NCBI RefSeq assembly: GCF_007655005.1
Contig: NZ_SZVW01000005.1
Span: 396,291 to 460,290 of the forward strand
Direction: 5' to 3'
DNA from: Streptomyces tibetensis
Lineage (GTDB): Bacteria > Actinomycetota > Actinomycetes > Streptomycetales > Streptomycetaceae
Length of the DNA: 64,000 nt
The notes beneath the pieces were generated by a model. That model saw only the letters and a list, made by a program, of their open reading frames with translations, had not been told where the DNA came from and searched no databases. Shown here piece by piece: positions 10,041 through 17,278 of the stretch; positions within the stretch are counted from its first letter, which is position 1; each line of letters starts with the position of its first letter. The position numbers were made by a program, and so were the translations under genes.

Positions 10041-11366
10041 ATGAACCAGCGGCGCTCGCGCCGCCCCGCGCCGCGCCCCCCGGAGGGCACCCCGGCACCG
10101 GCGGAGCTGGCCAGAATGGCTCGCTCAGGTCTTGCCGACGCGGCCCGTGTCGCCCGCTGGGCGGACGCCGCGCTCGGCCCCGGCCGGGACAGCGCCACCG
10201 ACGACGGCAAGGCCACCCTCTCCGACGCGACCGCCGAACGGGCCGCCCGTGATCTGGGCCTGACCCCGGCTCAGGTCAGAGCCGACTGGGACACCGCCCG
10301 CCTCGCCGGCCTCGTCGAGGTGCACGGCGACAGCGCCCGCCCCGGCTGGCGGCTGCGCGCCTGGGACCGCGACGACAGTGCCGTGCTGCGCGGCTGGGTC
10401 GCGCTCTTCGACGCCTGGTCGCTCGCCCACCCGGAGCCCGCGGAGCACGAGCCCGCCGCCGTCGCCGAGGTCGTCTCGGCCATGCCGCAGGCGCTCTCCT
10501 TCCTCCAGCTGTCCGCCGGGCCCGTCCCCGTGGAGCAGCTCCTCGACCTCCTGGAGCAGCGGGTCACCGAGCTGCGGACCGCCCGCTGCGAGATCCCTTA
10601 CGGCCCCCAGCCCGAGCCGTCGGCCGAACCGGAGCCCACCGACGCCCCCCTCGCCCCGCTGCTCGACTGGGCCCTGCGCGCCCTCGCCTCCGTCGGCGCC
10701 CTCACCTACGGCGACGGCCAGGCCACCCTCACCCCCCTCGGCAGCTGGGCCGTCTGGGTCAAGCTGGAGCAGATCTGCGTCGCCGCGCAGAGCCCCGCCG
10801 GGAACATCGAGCAGGCCGCCGACGACATGCTCCGCGGCTGCGCCCAGCTGCGGCCGAACGCGGCCCGCGCCGAGTACCGCGCCTGGCTCGCCGCCCGCCC
10901 GGTCGGCAGCGCCGTCACCGAACTCCTCGGTGCCGCCCGCGGCGAGGACGCCCTGCTGCGCGGCCTCGCCTTCGAGGCGCTGCGCGTGGTCGGCGCCCCC
11001 GCCGAGCCGGACGTCCGCGGCGTGCTGGACGAGCCCACCCTCAGGCCGTACGCGCTGCTGTGGCTGGCCGAGCACGACGGCGCCGACCCCGAGGACGCCC
11101 ACGAGGTCCTCACCCGCGAGGAGGCGACCTGGCTGTGGGTGGACACCGCCGCCGCCGTCGCCGACCACGGTGAGGCGCCGCTGCTGGTGCGCCATCTGGA
11201 GTCGGCGGTGCAGCCGACCATCCCGAGGCTCCTGGACGAGGTACGCGCGGTGGGGCACCCGCGCACCGTGCAGGTGCTGGTCGCCCTCGCCGCCGCACAC
11301 CCCGACCCGGCCCTGGCCAAGGCGGTCCGCAGGGCCGCCTTCCAGGTACACACCGGCGGCAGCTAG
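10041..11366 (+). CDS. Conserved Streptomyces protein of unknown function
   Basis: A soluble acidic protein, 441 aa from the ATG at 10041 (MNQRRSRRPAPRPPEG). GTG 9966 is a credible alternative with GGAAGA upstream. After a basic, Pro-rich N-terminus, ELARMARSGLADAARVARWADA begins an alpha-helical protein with two winged-helix-like stretches (DLGLTPAQVRADWDTARLAGLVEV; WALRALASVGALTYGDGQATLTPLGSWAV). The C-terminal third resembles HEAT-like helical repeats (LLRGLAFEALRVVGAPAEPDV; VLVALAAAHPDPALAKAVRRAA). No enzymatic motif is seen. It is followed by an inverted-repeat element. Confidence 0.8.
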   Translation: MNQRRSRRPAPRPPEGTPAPAELARMARSGLADAARVARWADAALGPGRDSATDDGKATLSDATAERAARDLGLTPAQVRADWDTARLAGLVEVHGDSARPGWRLRAWDRDDSAVLRGWVALFDAWSLAHPEPAEHEPAAVAEVVSAMPQALSFLQLSAGPVPVEQLLDLLEQRVTELRTARCEIPYGPQPEPSAEPEPTDAPLAPLLDWALRALASVGALTYGDGQATLTPLGSWAVWVKLEQICVAAQSPAGNIEQAADDMLRGCAQLRPNAARAEYRAWLAARPVGSAVTELLGAARGEDALLRGLAFEALRVVGAPAEPDVRGVLDEPTLRPYALLWLAEHDGADPEDAHEVLTREEATWLWVDTAAAVADHGEAPLLVRHLESAVQPTIPRLLDEVRAVGHPRTVQVLVALAAAHPDPALAKAVRRAAFQVHTGGS

Positions 11367-11469
11367 GGCCCGTCGTTCGGATCAGGCCGCAGGGAATCGA
11401 CGGTGCCTCTCGACGCCGCGGATGCGCGTGCCGGCCCCGCGTCTGCGACCTGATCCGAACGACAGGCCC
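11366..11469. repeat. 104-bp element with 21-bp terminal inverted repeats
   Basis: The arms at 11366-11386 and 11449-11469 are complementary at 20 of 21 positions; their common core is GTCGTTCGGATCAGG. The interior is about 62 bp and GC-rich. It lies between two convergent genes and starts on the last base of the upstream stop codon. I remember similar GTCGTTCGGATCAGG elements scattered in Streptomyces genomes, which would fit a MITE-like repeat. It may also act as a bidirectional terminator. Confidence 0.85.
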
Positions 11470-11482
11470 GAGGGCGGGGACG

Positions 11483-11899
11483 TCAGCCCGTCGTGATCTC
11501 CGGCGCGTACGTCCCGAAGCTCCACACATTGCCCTCGAGGTCGCGGGCCATGTAGTCCCGCGAGCCGTAGTCCTGGTCCGTCGGGGACATCAGCACCTCC
11601 ACGCCGTGCTCCACGGCGTGGCGGTGGTGCCCGTCCACGTCGTCCACGACCACGTACACCCCCGTGGTGCCCGCGTTCTTCATGGCCGTGTCGAACAGGC
11701 CGCCCCGGCCCTTGCTGCCGACCATCACCGCGCCGTTGCCCTGGGCCAGCTCGGCGTGCAGCACCGAGCCGTCCTCGCCCTCGTACACCGACAGCTCCGT
11801 GAAGCCGAAGGCCTCCGTGAGCTGCCGGATCGCCGCCTTCGCGTCCGCGTACAGCAGCGTCGGGTAGATGCTCGGACGCCCGCCGGACGTGCCTGCCAT
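11483..11899 (-). CDS. VOC (glyoxalase/bleomycin resistance) family protein
   Basis: A 138-aa single-domain vicinal-oxygen-chelate protein starting at ATG 11899 (MAGTSGGRPSIYPTLLYADAK) with GAGGAAG eight bases upstream. It shows the paired beta-alpha-beta-beta-beta pattern: TLLYADAKAAIRQLTEAFGF...HAELAQGNGAVMVG and GVYVVVDDVDGHHRHAVEHGVEVL...RDYMARDLEGNVWSFGTY. The PhnB-like ending DLEGNVWSF(G) is typical. The function is not predictable. It is divergent from the ABC-F gene, so the two may share the 140-base region 11900-12040. Confidence 0.88.
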   Translation of the reverse strand: MAGTSGGRPSIYPTLLYADAKAAIRQLTEAFGFTELSVYEGEDGSVLHAELAQGNGAVMVGSKGRGGLFDTAMKNAGTTGVYVVVDDVDGHHRHAVEHGVEVLMSPTDQDYGSRDYMARDLEGNVWSFGTYAPEITTG

Positions 11900-12027
11900 G
11901 GCGATCACTTCCTCGTGTCTCGCGGGGCTGTCCCCCTCAGTGTTCCATCGGCCACCGGCAACGGCCCCGCGTCCGGCCGCCGGTGATCGAACACCCGCAC
12001 ACAGAAAAAGTGGTTGCACGCCCCCGT

Positions 12028-12041
12028 TAGACTGTCCCCCA
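12028..12041 (+). promoter_or_regulatory. Leaderless-type -10 element for the leader peptide / ABC-F transcript
   Basis: TAGACT (12028-12033) followed by seven bases and then ATG at 12041 matches the Streptomyces leaderless signature, putting transcription start at the A of the leader ATG. An A-run, GAAAAAG (12004-12010), sits around the -35 position. Such A/T-rich tracts occur at WhiB7/WblC-activated promoters, but the match here is only suggestive. Confidence 0.6.
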
Positions 12042-12064
12042 TGGCCATTCTCCTCGCGCATTAG
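12041..12064 (+). CDS. Seven-codon leader peptide MAILLAH upstream of ABC-F
   Basis: An ATG directly downstream of a TAGACT -10 box opens MAILLAH followed by TAG (12062-12064), 58 bases before the GTG of the ABC-F gene. The peptide is probably translated from a leaderless mRNA. Its stop codon abuts two mutually exclusive hairpins (12064-12088 and 12067-12097). This arrangement is typical of ribosome-mediated attenuation of antibiotic-resistance ABC-F genes, so the peptide is likely a sensor of slowed or drug-bound ribosomes. The function is inference; the ORF and promoter are seen directly. Confidence 0.55.
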   Translation: MAILLAH

Positions 12065-12097
12065 ACGGCGGGAACGTCCTCAGCCGTCCATCCCGCC
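12064..12097 (+). promoter_or_regulatory. Alternative hairpins (candidate attenuator) before ABC-F
   Basis: Two stems compete for the same bases: GACGGC (12064-12069) with GCCGTC (12083-12088), and GGCGGGA (12067-12073) with TCCCGCC (12091-12097). A ribosome at the MAILLAH stop codon would cover the left arms. The ABC-F ribosome site TGGAG lies at 12111-12115. No U-tract follows, so any effect could be on Rho or on translation rather than intrinsic termination. Confidence 0.45.
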
Positions 12098-12122
12098 CCC
12101 GTATCCGCCCTGGAGTCTGTCC

Positions 12123-13721
12123 GTGATCTCCGCCTCCGGTATCGAGCTGCGCGCCGGTGCCCGCGTCCTCATCGAAAACGCCTCGTTCCGCATCGCCAAG
12201 GGCGACCGCATCGGCCTGGTCGGCCGCAACGGCGCGGGGAAGACCACCCTCACCAAGTGCCTGGCGGGCGAGGGCATGCCCGCCGGTGGCACCATCACCC
12301 GCTCCGGCGAGGTCGGCTACCTCCCGCAGGACCCCCGCACCGGGGACCTCGACATCCTCGCCCGCGACCGCGTCCTGTCCGCGCGCGGCCTGGACGTGCT
12401 GCTCCGCAAGATGCGCGACAACGAACAGCGCATCGCCACCGGCCAGGGCGCCACCCGCGAGAAGGCGCTCAAGCAGTACGAGCGCCAGGAGACCGAGTTC
12501 CTCACCAAGGGCGGGTACGCCGCCGAGGCCGAGGCCGCCACCATCGCCGCCGCGCTCAACCTGCCCGACCGGGTGCTCGGCCAGCCCCTGCACACCCTGT
12601 CCGGCGGTCAGCGCCGCCGTATCGAGCTGGCCCGGATCCTCTTCTCCGACGCGGACACCCTGCTGCTCGACGAGCCCACGAACCACCTCGACGCCGACTC
12701 GATCGTCTGGCTGCGCGACTACCTGCGGACCTACCGCGGCGGCTTCATCGTGATCTCCCACGACGTCGACCTCGTCGAGACGGTCGTCAACAAGGTGTTC
12801 TACCTGGACGCCAACCGCGCCCAGATCGACATCTACAACATGGGCTGGAAGCTCTACCAGCAGCAGCGCGAGGCCGACGAGAAGCGCCGCAAGCGCGAGC
12901 GGCAGAACGCCGAGAAGAAGGCCTCCGCGCTGCACTCGCAGGCCGACAAGATGCGGGCCAAGGCCACCAAGACCGTCGCCGCGCAGAACATGGCCCGCCG
13001 GGCGGACAAGCTGCTGGCCGGCCTGGAGGCCGAGCGGAAGTCCGACAAGGTCGCCAAGCTGCGCTTCCCCGAGCCCTCCCCGTGCGGCAAGACTCCCCTC
13101 ATGGCCGAGGGCCTGTCGAAGTCCTACGGATCGCTGGAGATCTTCACCGACGTCGACCTGGCCATCGACAAGGGCTCACGCGTCGTCATCCTCGGCCTCA
13201 ACGGCGCCGGCAAGACGACCCTGCTCCGCCTCCTCGGCGGGGCGGAGCAGCCCGACACCGGCAAGGTCATCGAGGGCCACGGCCTCAAGCTCGGCTACTA
13301 CGCCCAGGAGCACGAGACCCTCGACCCGGAGCGCACGGTCCTGGAGAACATGCGCTCGGCCGCCCCCGACCTGGACCTGGTGGAGGTCCGCAAGACGCTC
13401 GGCTCGTTCCTGTTCTCCGGCGACGACGTCGACAAGCCGGCCGGGGTCCTCTCCGGCGGCGAGAAGACCCGCCTCGCCCTCGCCACCCTCGTGGTGTCCT
13501 CGGCCAACGTGCTGCTCCTCGACGAGCCGACCAACAACCTCGACCCCGCCAGCCGCGAGGAGATCCTCGGCGCGCTGCGCACCTACAAGGGCGCGGTCGT
13601 CCTCGTCACGCACGACGAGGGCGCGGTCGAGGCGCTCCAGCCGGAGCGGATCATCCTGCTGCCGGACGGCGTCGAGGACCTGTGGGGCGCCGACTACGCG
13701 GATCTCGTCGCCCTGGCCTGA
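12123..13721 (+). CDS. ABC-F family ribosome-associated ATPase
   Basis: A 532-aa cytoplasmic protein with two ABC domains and no membrane segment. Domain 1 has Walker A GRNGAGKTT (residues 34-42), signature LSGGQRRRIELA and Walker B TLLLDEPTNHLD. A charged linker of about 70 residues follows (QQQREADEKRRKRERQNAEKKASALHSQADKMRAKATK). Domain 2 has Walker A GLNGAGKTT, signature LSGGEKTRLALA and LLLDEPTNNLD. The LDEPTN(H/N)LD motif and linker define ABC-F proteins, which act on the ribosome in drug protection or translation control. Start GTG 12123 has GGAG upstream. It resembles M. tuberculosis Rv1473 more than EttA in my judgement. Strong terminator at 13838. Confidence 0.95.
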   Translation: MISASGIELRAGARVLIENASFRIAKGDRIGLVGRNGAGKTTLTKCLAGEGMPAGGTITRSGEVGYLPQDPRTGDLDILARDRVLSARGLDVLLRKMRDNEQRIATGQGATREKALKQYERQETEFLTKGGYAAEAEAATIAAALNLPDRVLGQPLHTLSGGQRRRIELARILFSDADTLLLDEPTNHLDADSIVWLRDYLRTYRGGFIVISHDVDLVETVVNKVFYLDANRAQIDIYNMGWKLYQQQREADEKRRKRERQNAEKKASALHSQADKMRAKATKTVAAQNMARRADKLLAGLEAERKSDKVAKLRFPEPSPCGKTPLMAEGLSKSYGSLEIFTDVDLAIDKGSRVVILGLNGAGKTTLLRLLGGAEQPDTGKVIEGHGLKLGYYAQEHETLDPERTVLENMRSAAPDLDLVEVRKTLGSFLFSGDDVDKPAGVLSGGEKTRLALATLVVSSANVLLLDEPTNNLDPASREEILGALRTYKGAVVLVTHDEGAVEALQPERIILLPDGVEDLWGADYADLVALA

Positions 13722-13760
13722 GCCACACCGGCGCTTGATCGAATGTGTGATCAACGGCGT

Positions 13761-13789
13761 ATGGATCATTCGGCCCAGCGGTGATCCAT
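13761..13789. promoter_or_regulatory. Perfect 8-bp palindromic arms (ATGGATCA/TGATCCAT)
   Basis: The arms at 13761-13768 and 13782-13789 are separated by 13 bases, 40 bases after the ABC-F stop and before its terminator. This could be an operator for the small HTH protein encoded just downstream, or a weak hairpin. Nothing else in the sequence decides between them. Confidence 0.35.
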
Positions 13790-13837
13790 CATCTGTGTGA
13801 GATCTCCTCGTACCGAGGTGTGTCCTACATCGATTTC

Positions 13838-13880
13838 GCGGCCGAGCCCCCGATTCTTCCGGGCTCGGCCGCGCGGCCTT
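13838..13880 (+). terminator. Intrinsic terminator after ABC-F
   Basis: A perfect 12-bp GC stem (13838-13849 with 13861-13872) with an 11-base loop is followed by GCGGCCTTTCT. It lies in the 352-base gap between the ABC-F and HTH genes, so the HTH gene needs its own promoter. Confidence 0.85.
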
Positions 13881-14073
13881 TCTGACCTGGCATTTTCCTC
13901 CACCATCTGTTCGGCCGTACGGACACCACTCTTCGGAATTCTGCATTCCGGATGTGGGGATGTGCTCCCGTCGTCACAACCTTGTCTCACGGACCTTGCC
14001 GAATGGGTGGCCAGGAAGGCCCGGAGGGGTGATCATGAGGAGACCAGAGCGCACTTCCCATGAGGAGGCACGG

Positions 14074-14292
14074 GTGGCCGAGACTCTGAAGAAGGGCAGC
14101 CGGGTGACCGGCGCCGCGCGCGACAAGCTCGCGGCAGACCTGAAGAAGAAGTACGACGCCGGTGCGAGCATCCGGGCGTTGGCCGAGGAGACCGGCCGCT
14201 CGTATGGCTTTGTGCACCGCATGCTCAGTGAGTCGGGCGTCACGCTGCGAGGGCGTGGCGGGGCGACCCGGGGCAAAAAGGCCACGGCCTGA
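14074..14292 (+). CDS. Small helix-turn-helix protein (Rv1473A-like)
   Basis: A 72-aa basic protein starting at GTG 14074 with a strong GAGGAGG site. The middle, AADLKKKYDAGASIRALAEETGRSYGFVHRMLSESGVTLRGRG (residues about 20-62), is a resolvase/MerR-like helix-turn-helix, with Lys/Arg-rich ends suited to DNA. It lies between the ABC-F gene and the enoyl-CoA hydratase-like gene. M. tuberculosis has a similar small regulator (Rv1473A) beside Rv1473, so a regulatory link to the ABC-F gene is plausible but not shown. Confidence 0.85.
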   Translation: MAETLKKGSRVTGAARDKLAADLKKKYDAGASIRALAEETGRSYGFVHRMLSESGVTLRGRGGATRGKKATA

Positions 14293-14440
14293 CCCCGGGT
14301 GGCCCCACGGCTCCGATGGTGGCCACCCGGTCGGTCGACTGATCGGCCGGGTGGTTACTGTGCAGTCACTTAAGCGTGGCCTGCCTCGACGGCGCAGCCG
14401 TCGTACGGGCTCGTAAGACCGCACACATCGGAGGCGTCCC

Positions 14441-15244
14441 ATGGCTTCGCCCGACAAGGACCTCGTTCCCGTACTCGACAAGGACGGCGTACGGCTCACC
14501 GTCGACGACGCGATCGCCACGGTGACGCTGACCAACCCGGACAAGCGCAACGCGCAGAGCCCCGCTCTGTGGCGTGCGCTGACCGAGGCCGGGCGGCGGC
14601 TGCCGGGCTCCGTCCGCGTTGTGGTGCTGCGGGCCGAGGGCAAGTCCTTCTCGGCCGGGCTCGACCGGCAGGCGTTCACGCCCGAGGGCTTCGACGGCGA
14701 ACCGTCGTTCATCGACCTCGCGCGCGGCGCCGACGCCGAGCTGGACGCGACCATCGCCGAATACCAGGAGGCGTTCACCTGGTGGCGGCGCAGCGACATC
14801 GTCTCCGTCGCCGCTGTCCAGGGGCATGCCATCGGGGCGGGCTTCCAGCTCGCCCTCGCCTGCGATCTGCGCGTCGTCGCCGACGACGTGCAGTTCGCCA
14901 TGCGTGAGACCAGCCTCGGACTCGTGCCCGACCTGACGGGCACGCACCCGCTGGTGGGACTCGTCGGATACGCCCGCGCGCTGGAGATCTGCGTGACCGG
15001 GCGCTTCGTCACGGCCGAGGAGGCCGTGAACACCGGCCTGGCCAACCTCGCCGTGCCCACCGGCCAGCTGGACGACACGGTCCGCGACCTCGTCTCGGCC
15101 GTGCTCGCCGCCCCCCGCGACGCGGTCATCGAGACCAAGGCCCTGCTGCGGGGCGCCCAGGACCGCACGTACGAGGAGCAGCGCGCCGCCGAGCGCCAGT
15201 CCCAGGCCCGCAGGCTGCGGGACCTCGCGGGCGTCGAGGACTGA
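14441..15244 (+). CDS. Enoyl-CoA hydratase/isomerase family protein
   Basis: A 267-aa crotonase-fold protein with GGAG before its ATG. It contains RNAQSPALWRAL near the N-terminus, the oxyanion-hole segment GKSFSAGLDRQAF (residues about 67-79), and AAVQGHAIGAGFQLALACDLRVV (about 123-145) with the second oxyanion Gly. The glutamates of classical hydratases are not both obvious: ETSLGLVPDLTG has a Glu at a comparable place. The reaction (hydratase, isomerase or hydrolase) is therefore open. The M. tuberculosis neighbour of Rv1473 is echA12, so this block may be conserved. Confidence 0.9.
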   Translation: MASPDKDLVPVLDKDGVRLTVDDAIATVTLTNPDKRNAQSPALWRALTEAGRRLPGSVRVVVLRAEGKSFSAGLDRQAFTPEGFDGEPSFIDLARGADAELDATIAEYQEAFTWWRRSDIVSVAAVQGHAIGAGFQLALACDLRVVADDVQFAMRETSLGLVPDLTGTHPLVGLVGYARALEICVTGRFVTAEEAVNTGLANLAVPTGQLDDTVRDLVSAVLAAPRDAVIETKALLRGAQDRTYEEQRAAERQSQARRLRDLAGVED

Positions 15245-15382
15245 GCCGCGCCGGGGGCCCGGGCCTCGCCGGGTGAGCGATCGGCCCTGGCCGTCCGCCG
15301 CAGGTGTCCCGTCCACCGGCGGCCTGCGCGCGGGCAGGCCGCCGCCACCGGGCCGCGTGGCACGGCCGGCGGGGGAGCACGG

Positions 15383-16108
15383 TCAGCCGATCGCGCTCAC
15401 CACGACCGCCACCGTCGGGTGATCCGGCAGCGTCCGCCTGACCGCCGTGCGGACCTCGCGGGCCACGTCCCTGGCCCGCCGGTCCGAGCTCACCGCCACC
15501 TCCAGCCGGACATGGCGGTGGGGCAGCGCCGCGCCCTCGGGGAACAGCAGCTCGATGTGCACGGGGTGGCCCAGCGTGCCGGTCAGATGGAGGACACCCG
15601 GGACGCCGAGCGCGGCGGCGGCCACCCGGGTCTCGTCGGAGCCCTCGGCCCGCGCGGCACCCGGCGGCTCGGGAAGGCCCGCGGCCGCGCGTTCCGCGGG
15701 CCCCTCGGCGTCCTCCTCCAGCAGCCCCGTCACCCGCAGGTCCACCTCCGTCACCGTCAGGCCGAGCCGCCCGTTCGCCGCGGCCGCCAGCGTGTGCCGC
15801 AGCAGGGTCGCCGTCGCCGGCAGCGGCTGCGAGGCCGTCGCGGCGAACTCCGCCGTCACCCGTAGCGGCCCGGGCGGCAGCGCACTCGGCGGAGCCGGTA
15901 CGGCCGGCTCGGCGGTGTCCGCCGCGTCGGCGACCGCGACCCGGAGCGCGTCGAGGCGCACCCCTGGCGCGTCCCACGCCGCACTCCGCAGCACCGCCTC
16001 CGCTGCCCGCTCCGCGATCCACGCGCCGTCCCGCGCGTCACCCAACGGCAGAAGCCTGCCGATTCCCAGCTGATGTCTCACTGCCTGCGCCCATCGGTCG
16101 GCCGTCAT
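15383..16108 (-). CDS. Conserved protein linked to the Asp23 cluster
   Basis: A 241-aa soluble protein from ATG 16108 (MTADRWAQAVRHQLGIGRLLPLG). The C-terminal 60 residues (HRHVRLEVAVSSDRRARDVAREVRTAVRRTLPDHPTVAVVVSAI) have the alternating pattern of an Asp23/Gls24-like domain. The centre is Ala/Pro-rich. Automated pipelines tend to label homologues 'nucleopolyhedrovirus P10 family', which says nothing about function. It is divergent from the Asp23 operon with about 86 bases between starts, suggesting shared control. Confidence 0.75.
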   Translation of the reverse strand: MTADRWAQAVRHQLGIGRLLPLGDARDGAWIAERAAEAVLRSAAWDAPGVRLDALRVAVADAADTAEPAVPAPPSALPPGPLRVTAEFAATASQPLPATATLLRHTLAAAANGRLGLTVTEVDLRVTGLLEEDAEGPAERAAAGLPEPPGAARAEGSDETRVAAAALGVPGVLHLTGTLGHPVHIELLFPEGAALPHRHVRLEVAVSSDRRARDVAREVRTAVRRTLPDHPTVAVVVSAIG

Positions 16109-16194
16109 TCCACCAGCCTGCCGCATCAGAGGCGCGCTCCCACGCAACCGTGCTTACGGTGGTCCAAGGACGACGACCGAAAGGACGTACGGCG

Positions 16195-16668
16195 ATGACT
16201 GACACGACCGAGACCCGGGGCGGGGAGTCCGATACGCCGGCGGCGCGCAGGAGCCCGCTGGTCAAGCGCGAGGGAGGAGACCCGGGCTCCCGGGGCCGGA
16301 CGACCATCGCGGACGGCGTCGTGGAGAAGATCGCCGGGCTCGCCGCACGCGACGTCGACGGCGTGCACGCCATGGGCAGCGGTATGTCCCGGACCTTCGG
16401 CGCCGTGCGCGACCGGGTGCCCGGCGGCGCCAAGTCGGTGACGCGCGGAGTGAAGGCCGAGGTCGGTGAGGTGCAGGCCGCCCTCGACCTGGAGATCGTC
16501 GTGGAGTACGGCGTGTCGATCGCCGATGTGGCCCGGGGCGTACGGGAGAACGTCATCAACGCCGTGGAGCGGATGACCGGTCTCGAGGTCGTCGAGGTCA
16601 ACATCGCGGTGAGCGACGTGAAGCTGCCGGACGAGGAGGAAGAGGAACCGGAGCGCCGGATCCAGTGA
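16195..16668 (+). CDS. Asp23/Gls24 family envelope stress protein
   Basis: A 157-aa cytoplasmic protein. After a polar N-terminus, residues about 35-150 form the Asp23 domain: TTIADGVVEKIAGLAARDVDGVHAMGSG, then VKAEVGEVQAALDLEIVVEYGVSIADVARGVRENVINAVERMTGLEVVEVNIAVSDVKL. Asp23 proteins assemble at the membrane through AmaP, encoded last in this cluster. ATG 16195 has AAAGGACG upstream. It is the first of five plus-strand genes that appear to form one transcript. Confidence 0.92.
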   Translation: MTDTTETRGGESDTPAARRSPLVKREGGDPGSRGRTTIADGVVEKIAGLAARDVDGVHAMGSGMSRTFGAVRDRVPGGAKSVTRGVKAEVGEVQAALDLEIVVEYGVSIADVARGVRENVINAVERMTGLEVVEVNIAVSDVKLPDEEEEEPERRIQ

Positions 16669-16715
16669 GGCACGGGCCATCGGACAACACAAGCGGCTGA
16701 GGAGCTGAGGAGCGC

Positions 16716-16898
16716 ATGAGCATGGCCGTGGTCGGCATGATCGCCGGCATGGCGCTGGCGTTCGCCGGATATTTCGGCGGATTCGGTGCCTTCGTGCTGG
16801 TGGCGGCGCTGGGCGCCGTCGGCTTCGTCGTCGGCCGGTTCCTGGACGGGGACATGGACTTCGGCGACTTCTTCCGTGTCCGTGAACGGCGGCGGTGA
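16716..16898 (+). CDS. Small membrane protein (DUF2273-like) of the Asp23 cluster
   Basis: A 60-aa protein made almost entirely of two hydrophobic segments (residues 3-18 and 22-41), with a charged tail DGDMDFGDFFRVRERRR. Similar short proteins accompany Asp23/AmaP genes in Gram-positives. It has a GAGGAG site and its stop overlaps the next start (GTGA at 16895). Confidence 0.85.
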   Translation: MSMAVVGMIAGMALAFAGYFGGFGAFVLVAALGAVGFVVGRFLDGDMDFGDFFRVRERRR

Positions 16899-17278
16899 CG
16901 CCCGTGGGTACGGGGGCCGGTGAGCTCGACAGACCCCTGAGCGTCGTCCTGCCGGGCGAGCGCGGCGGGACGCGGATCGCTGACCGGGTCGTCGCGAAGA
17001 TCGCCTCGCAGGCGGCCCGCGAGGCGGTCGGCACGCTGCCGCCCGACGCCGGACGGCCCTCCGCGTCCGTCGTCGTCCACCGCGACGTCGCCCACGTCCG
17101 GGTCCACCTCGAACTCGACTACCCCTGCGACATCGGCGCCCGCTGCCGCACCGTGCGTCGCCACGTGGTCGAGCGGGTGGAGGCCCTGGTGGGCATGCAG
17201 GTGCCGGATGTCGTCGTCCAGGTGGAGCAGCTGCACCTGGTCGCGGGACCCGGCGCGGCACAGGGGAGGATGCGATGA
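16895..17278 (+). CDS. Second Asp23/Gls24 family protein
   Basis: A 127-aa protein from GTG 16895. RGGTRIADRVVAKIASQAAREAVGTLP and the paired strands VVVHRDVAHVRVHLELDYPCDIGARCRTVRRHVVERVEALVGMQVPDVVVQVEQLHLV align with the Asp23 domain of the first gene but lack the acidic N-terminal extension. It overlaps genes on both sides (GTGA and ATGA), so expression is tightly coupled. It probably co-assembles with the 157-aa paralogue. Confidence 0.87.
   Translation: MTPVGTGAGELDRPLSVVLPGERGGTRIADRVVAKIASQAAREAVGTLPPDAGRPSASVVVHRDVAHVRVHLELDYPCDIGARCRTVRRHVVERVEALVGMQVPDVVVQVEQLHLVAGPGAAQGRMR

Noticed and set aside
12014..12033. TTGCAC (12014-12019) as a -35 partner of TAGACT (12028-12033)
   Set aside because: The spacer would be only eight bases, too short for a sigma70-type promoter. 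The -10 plus an A-run near -35 is the better reading.
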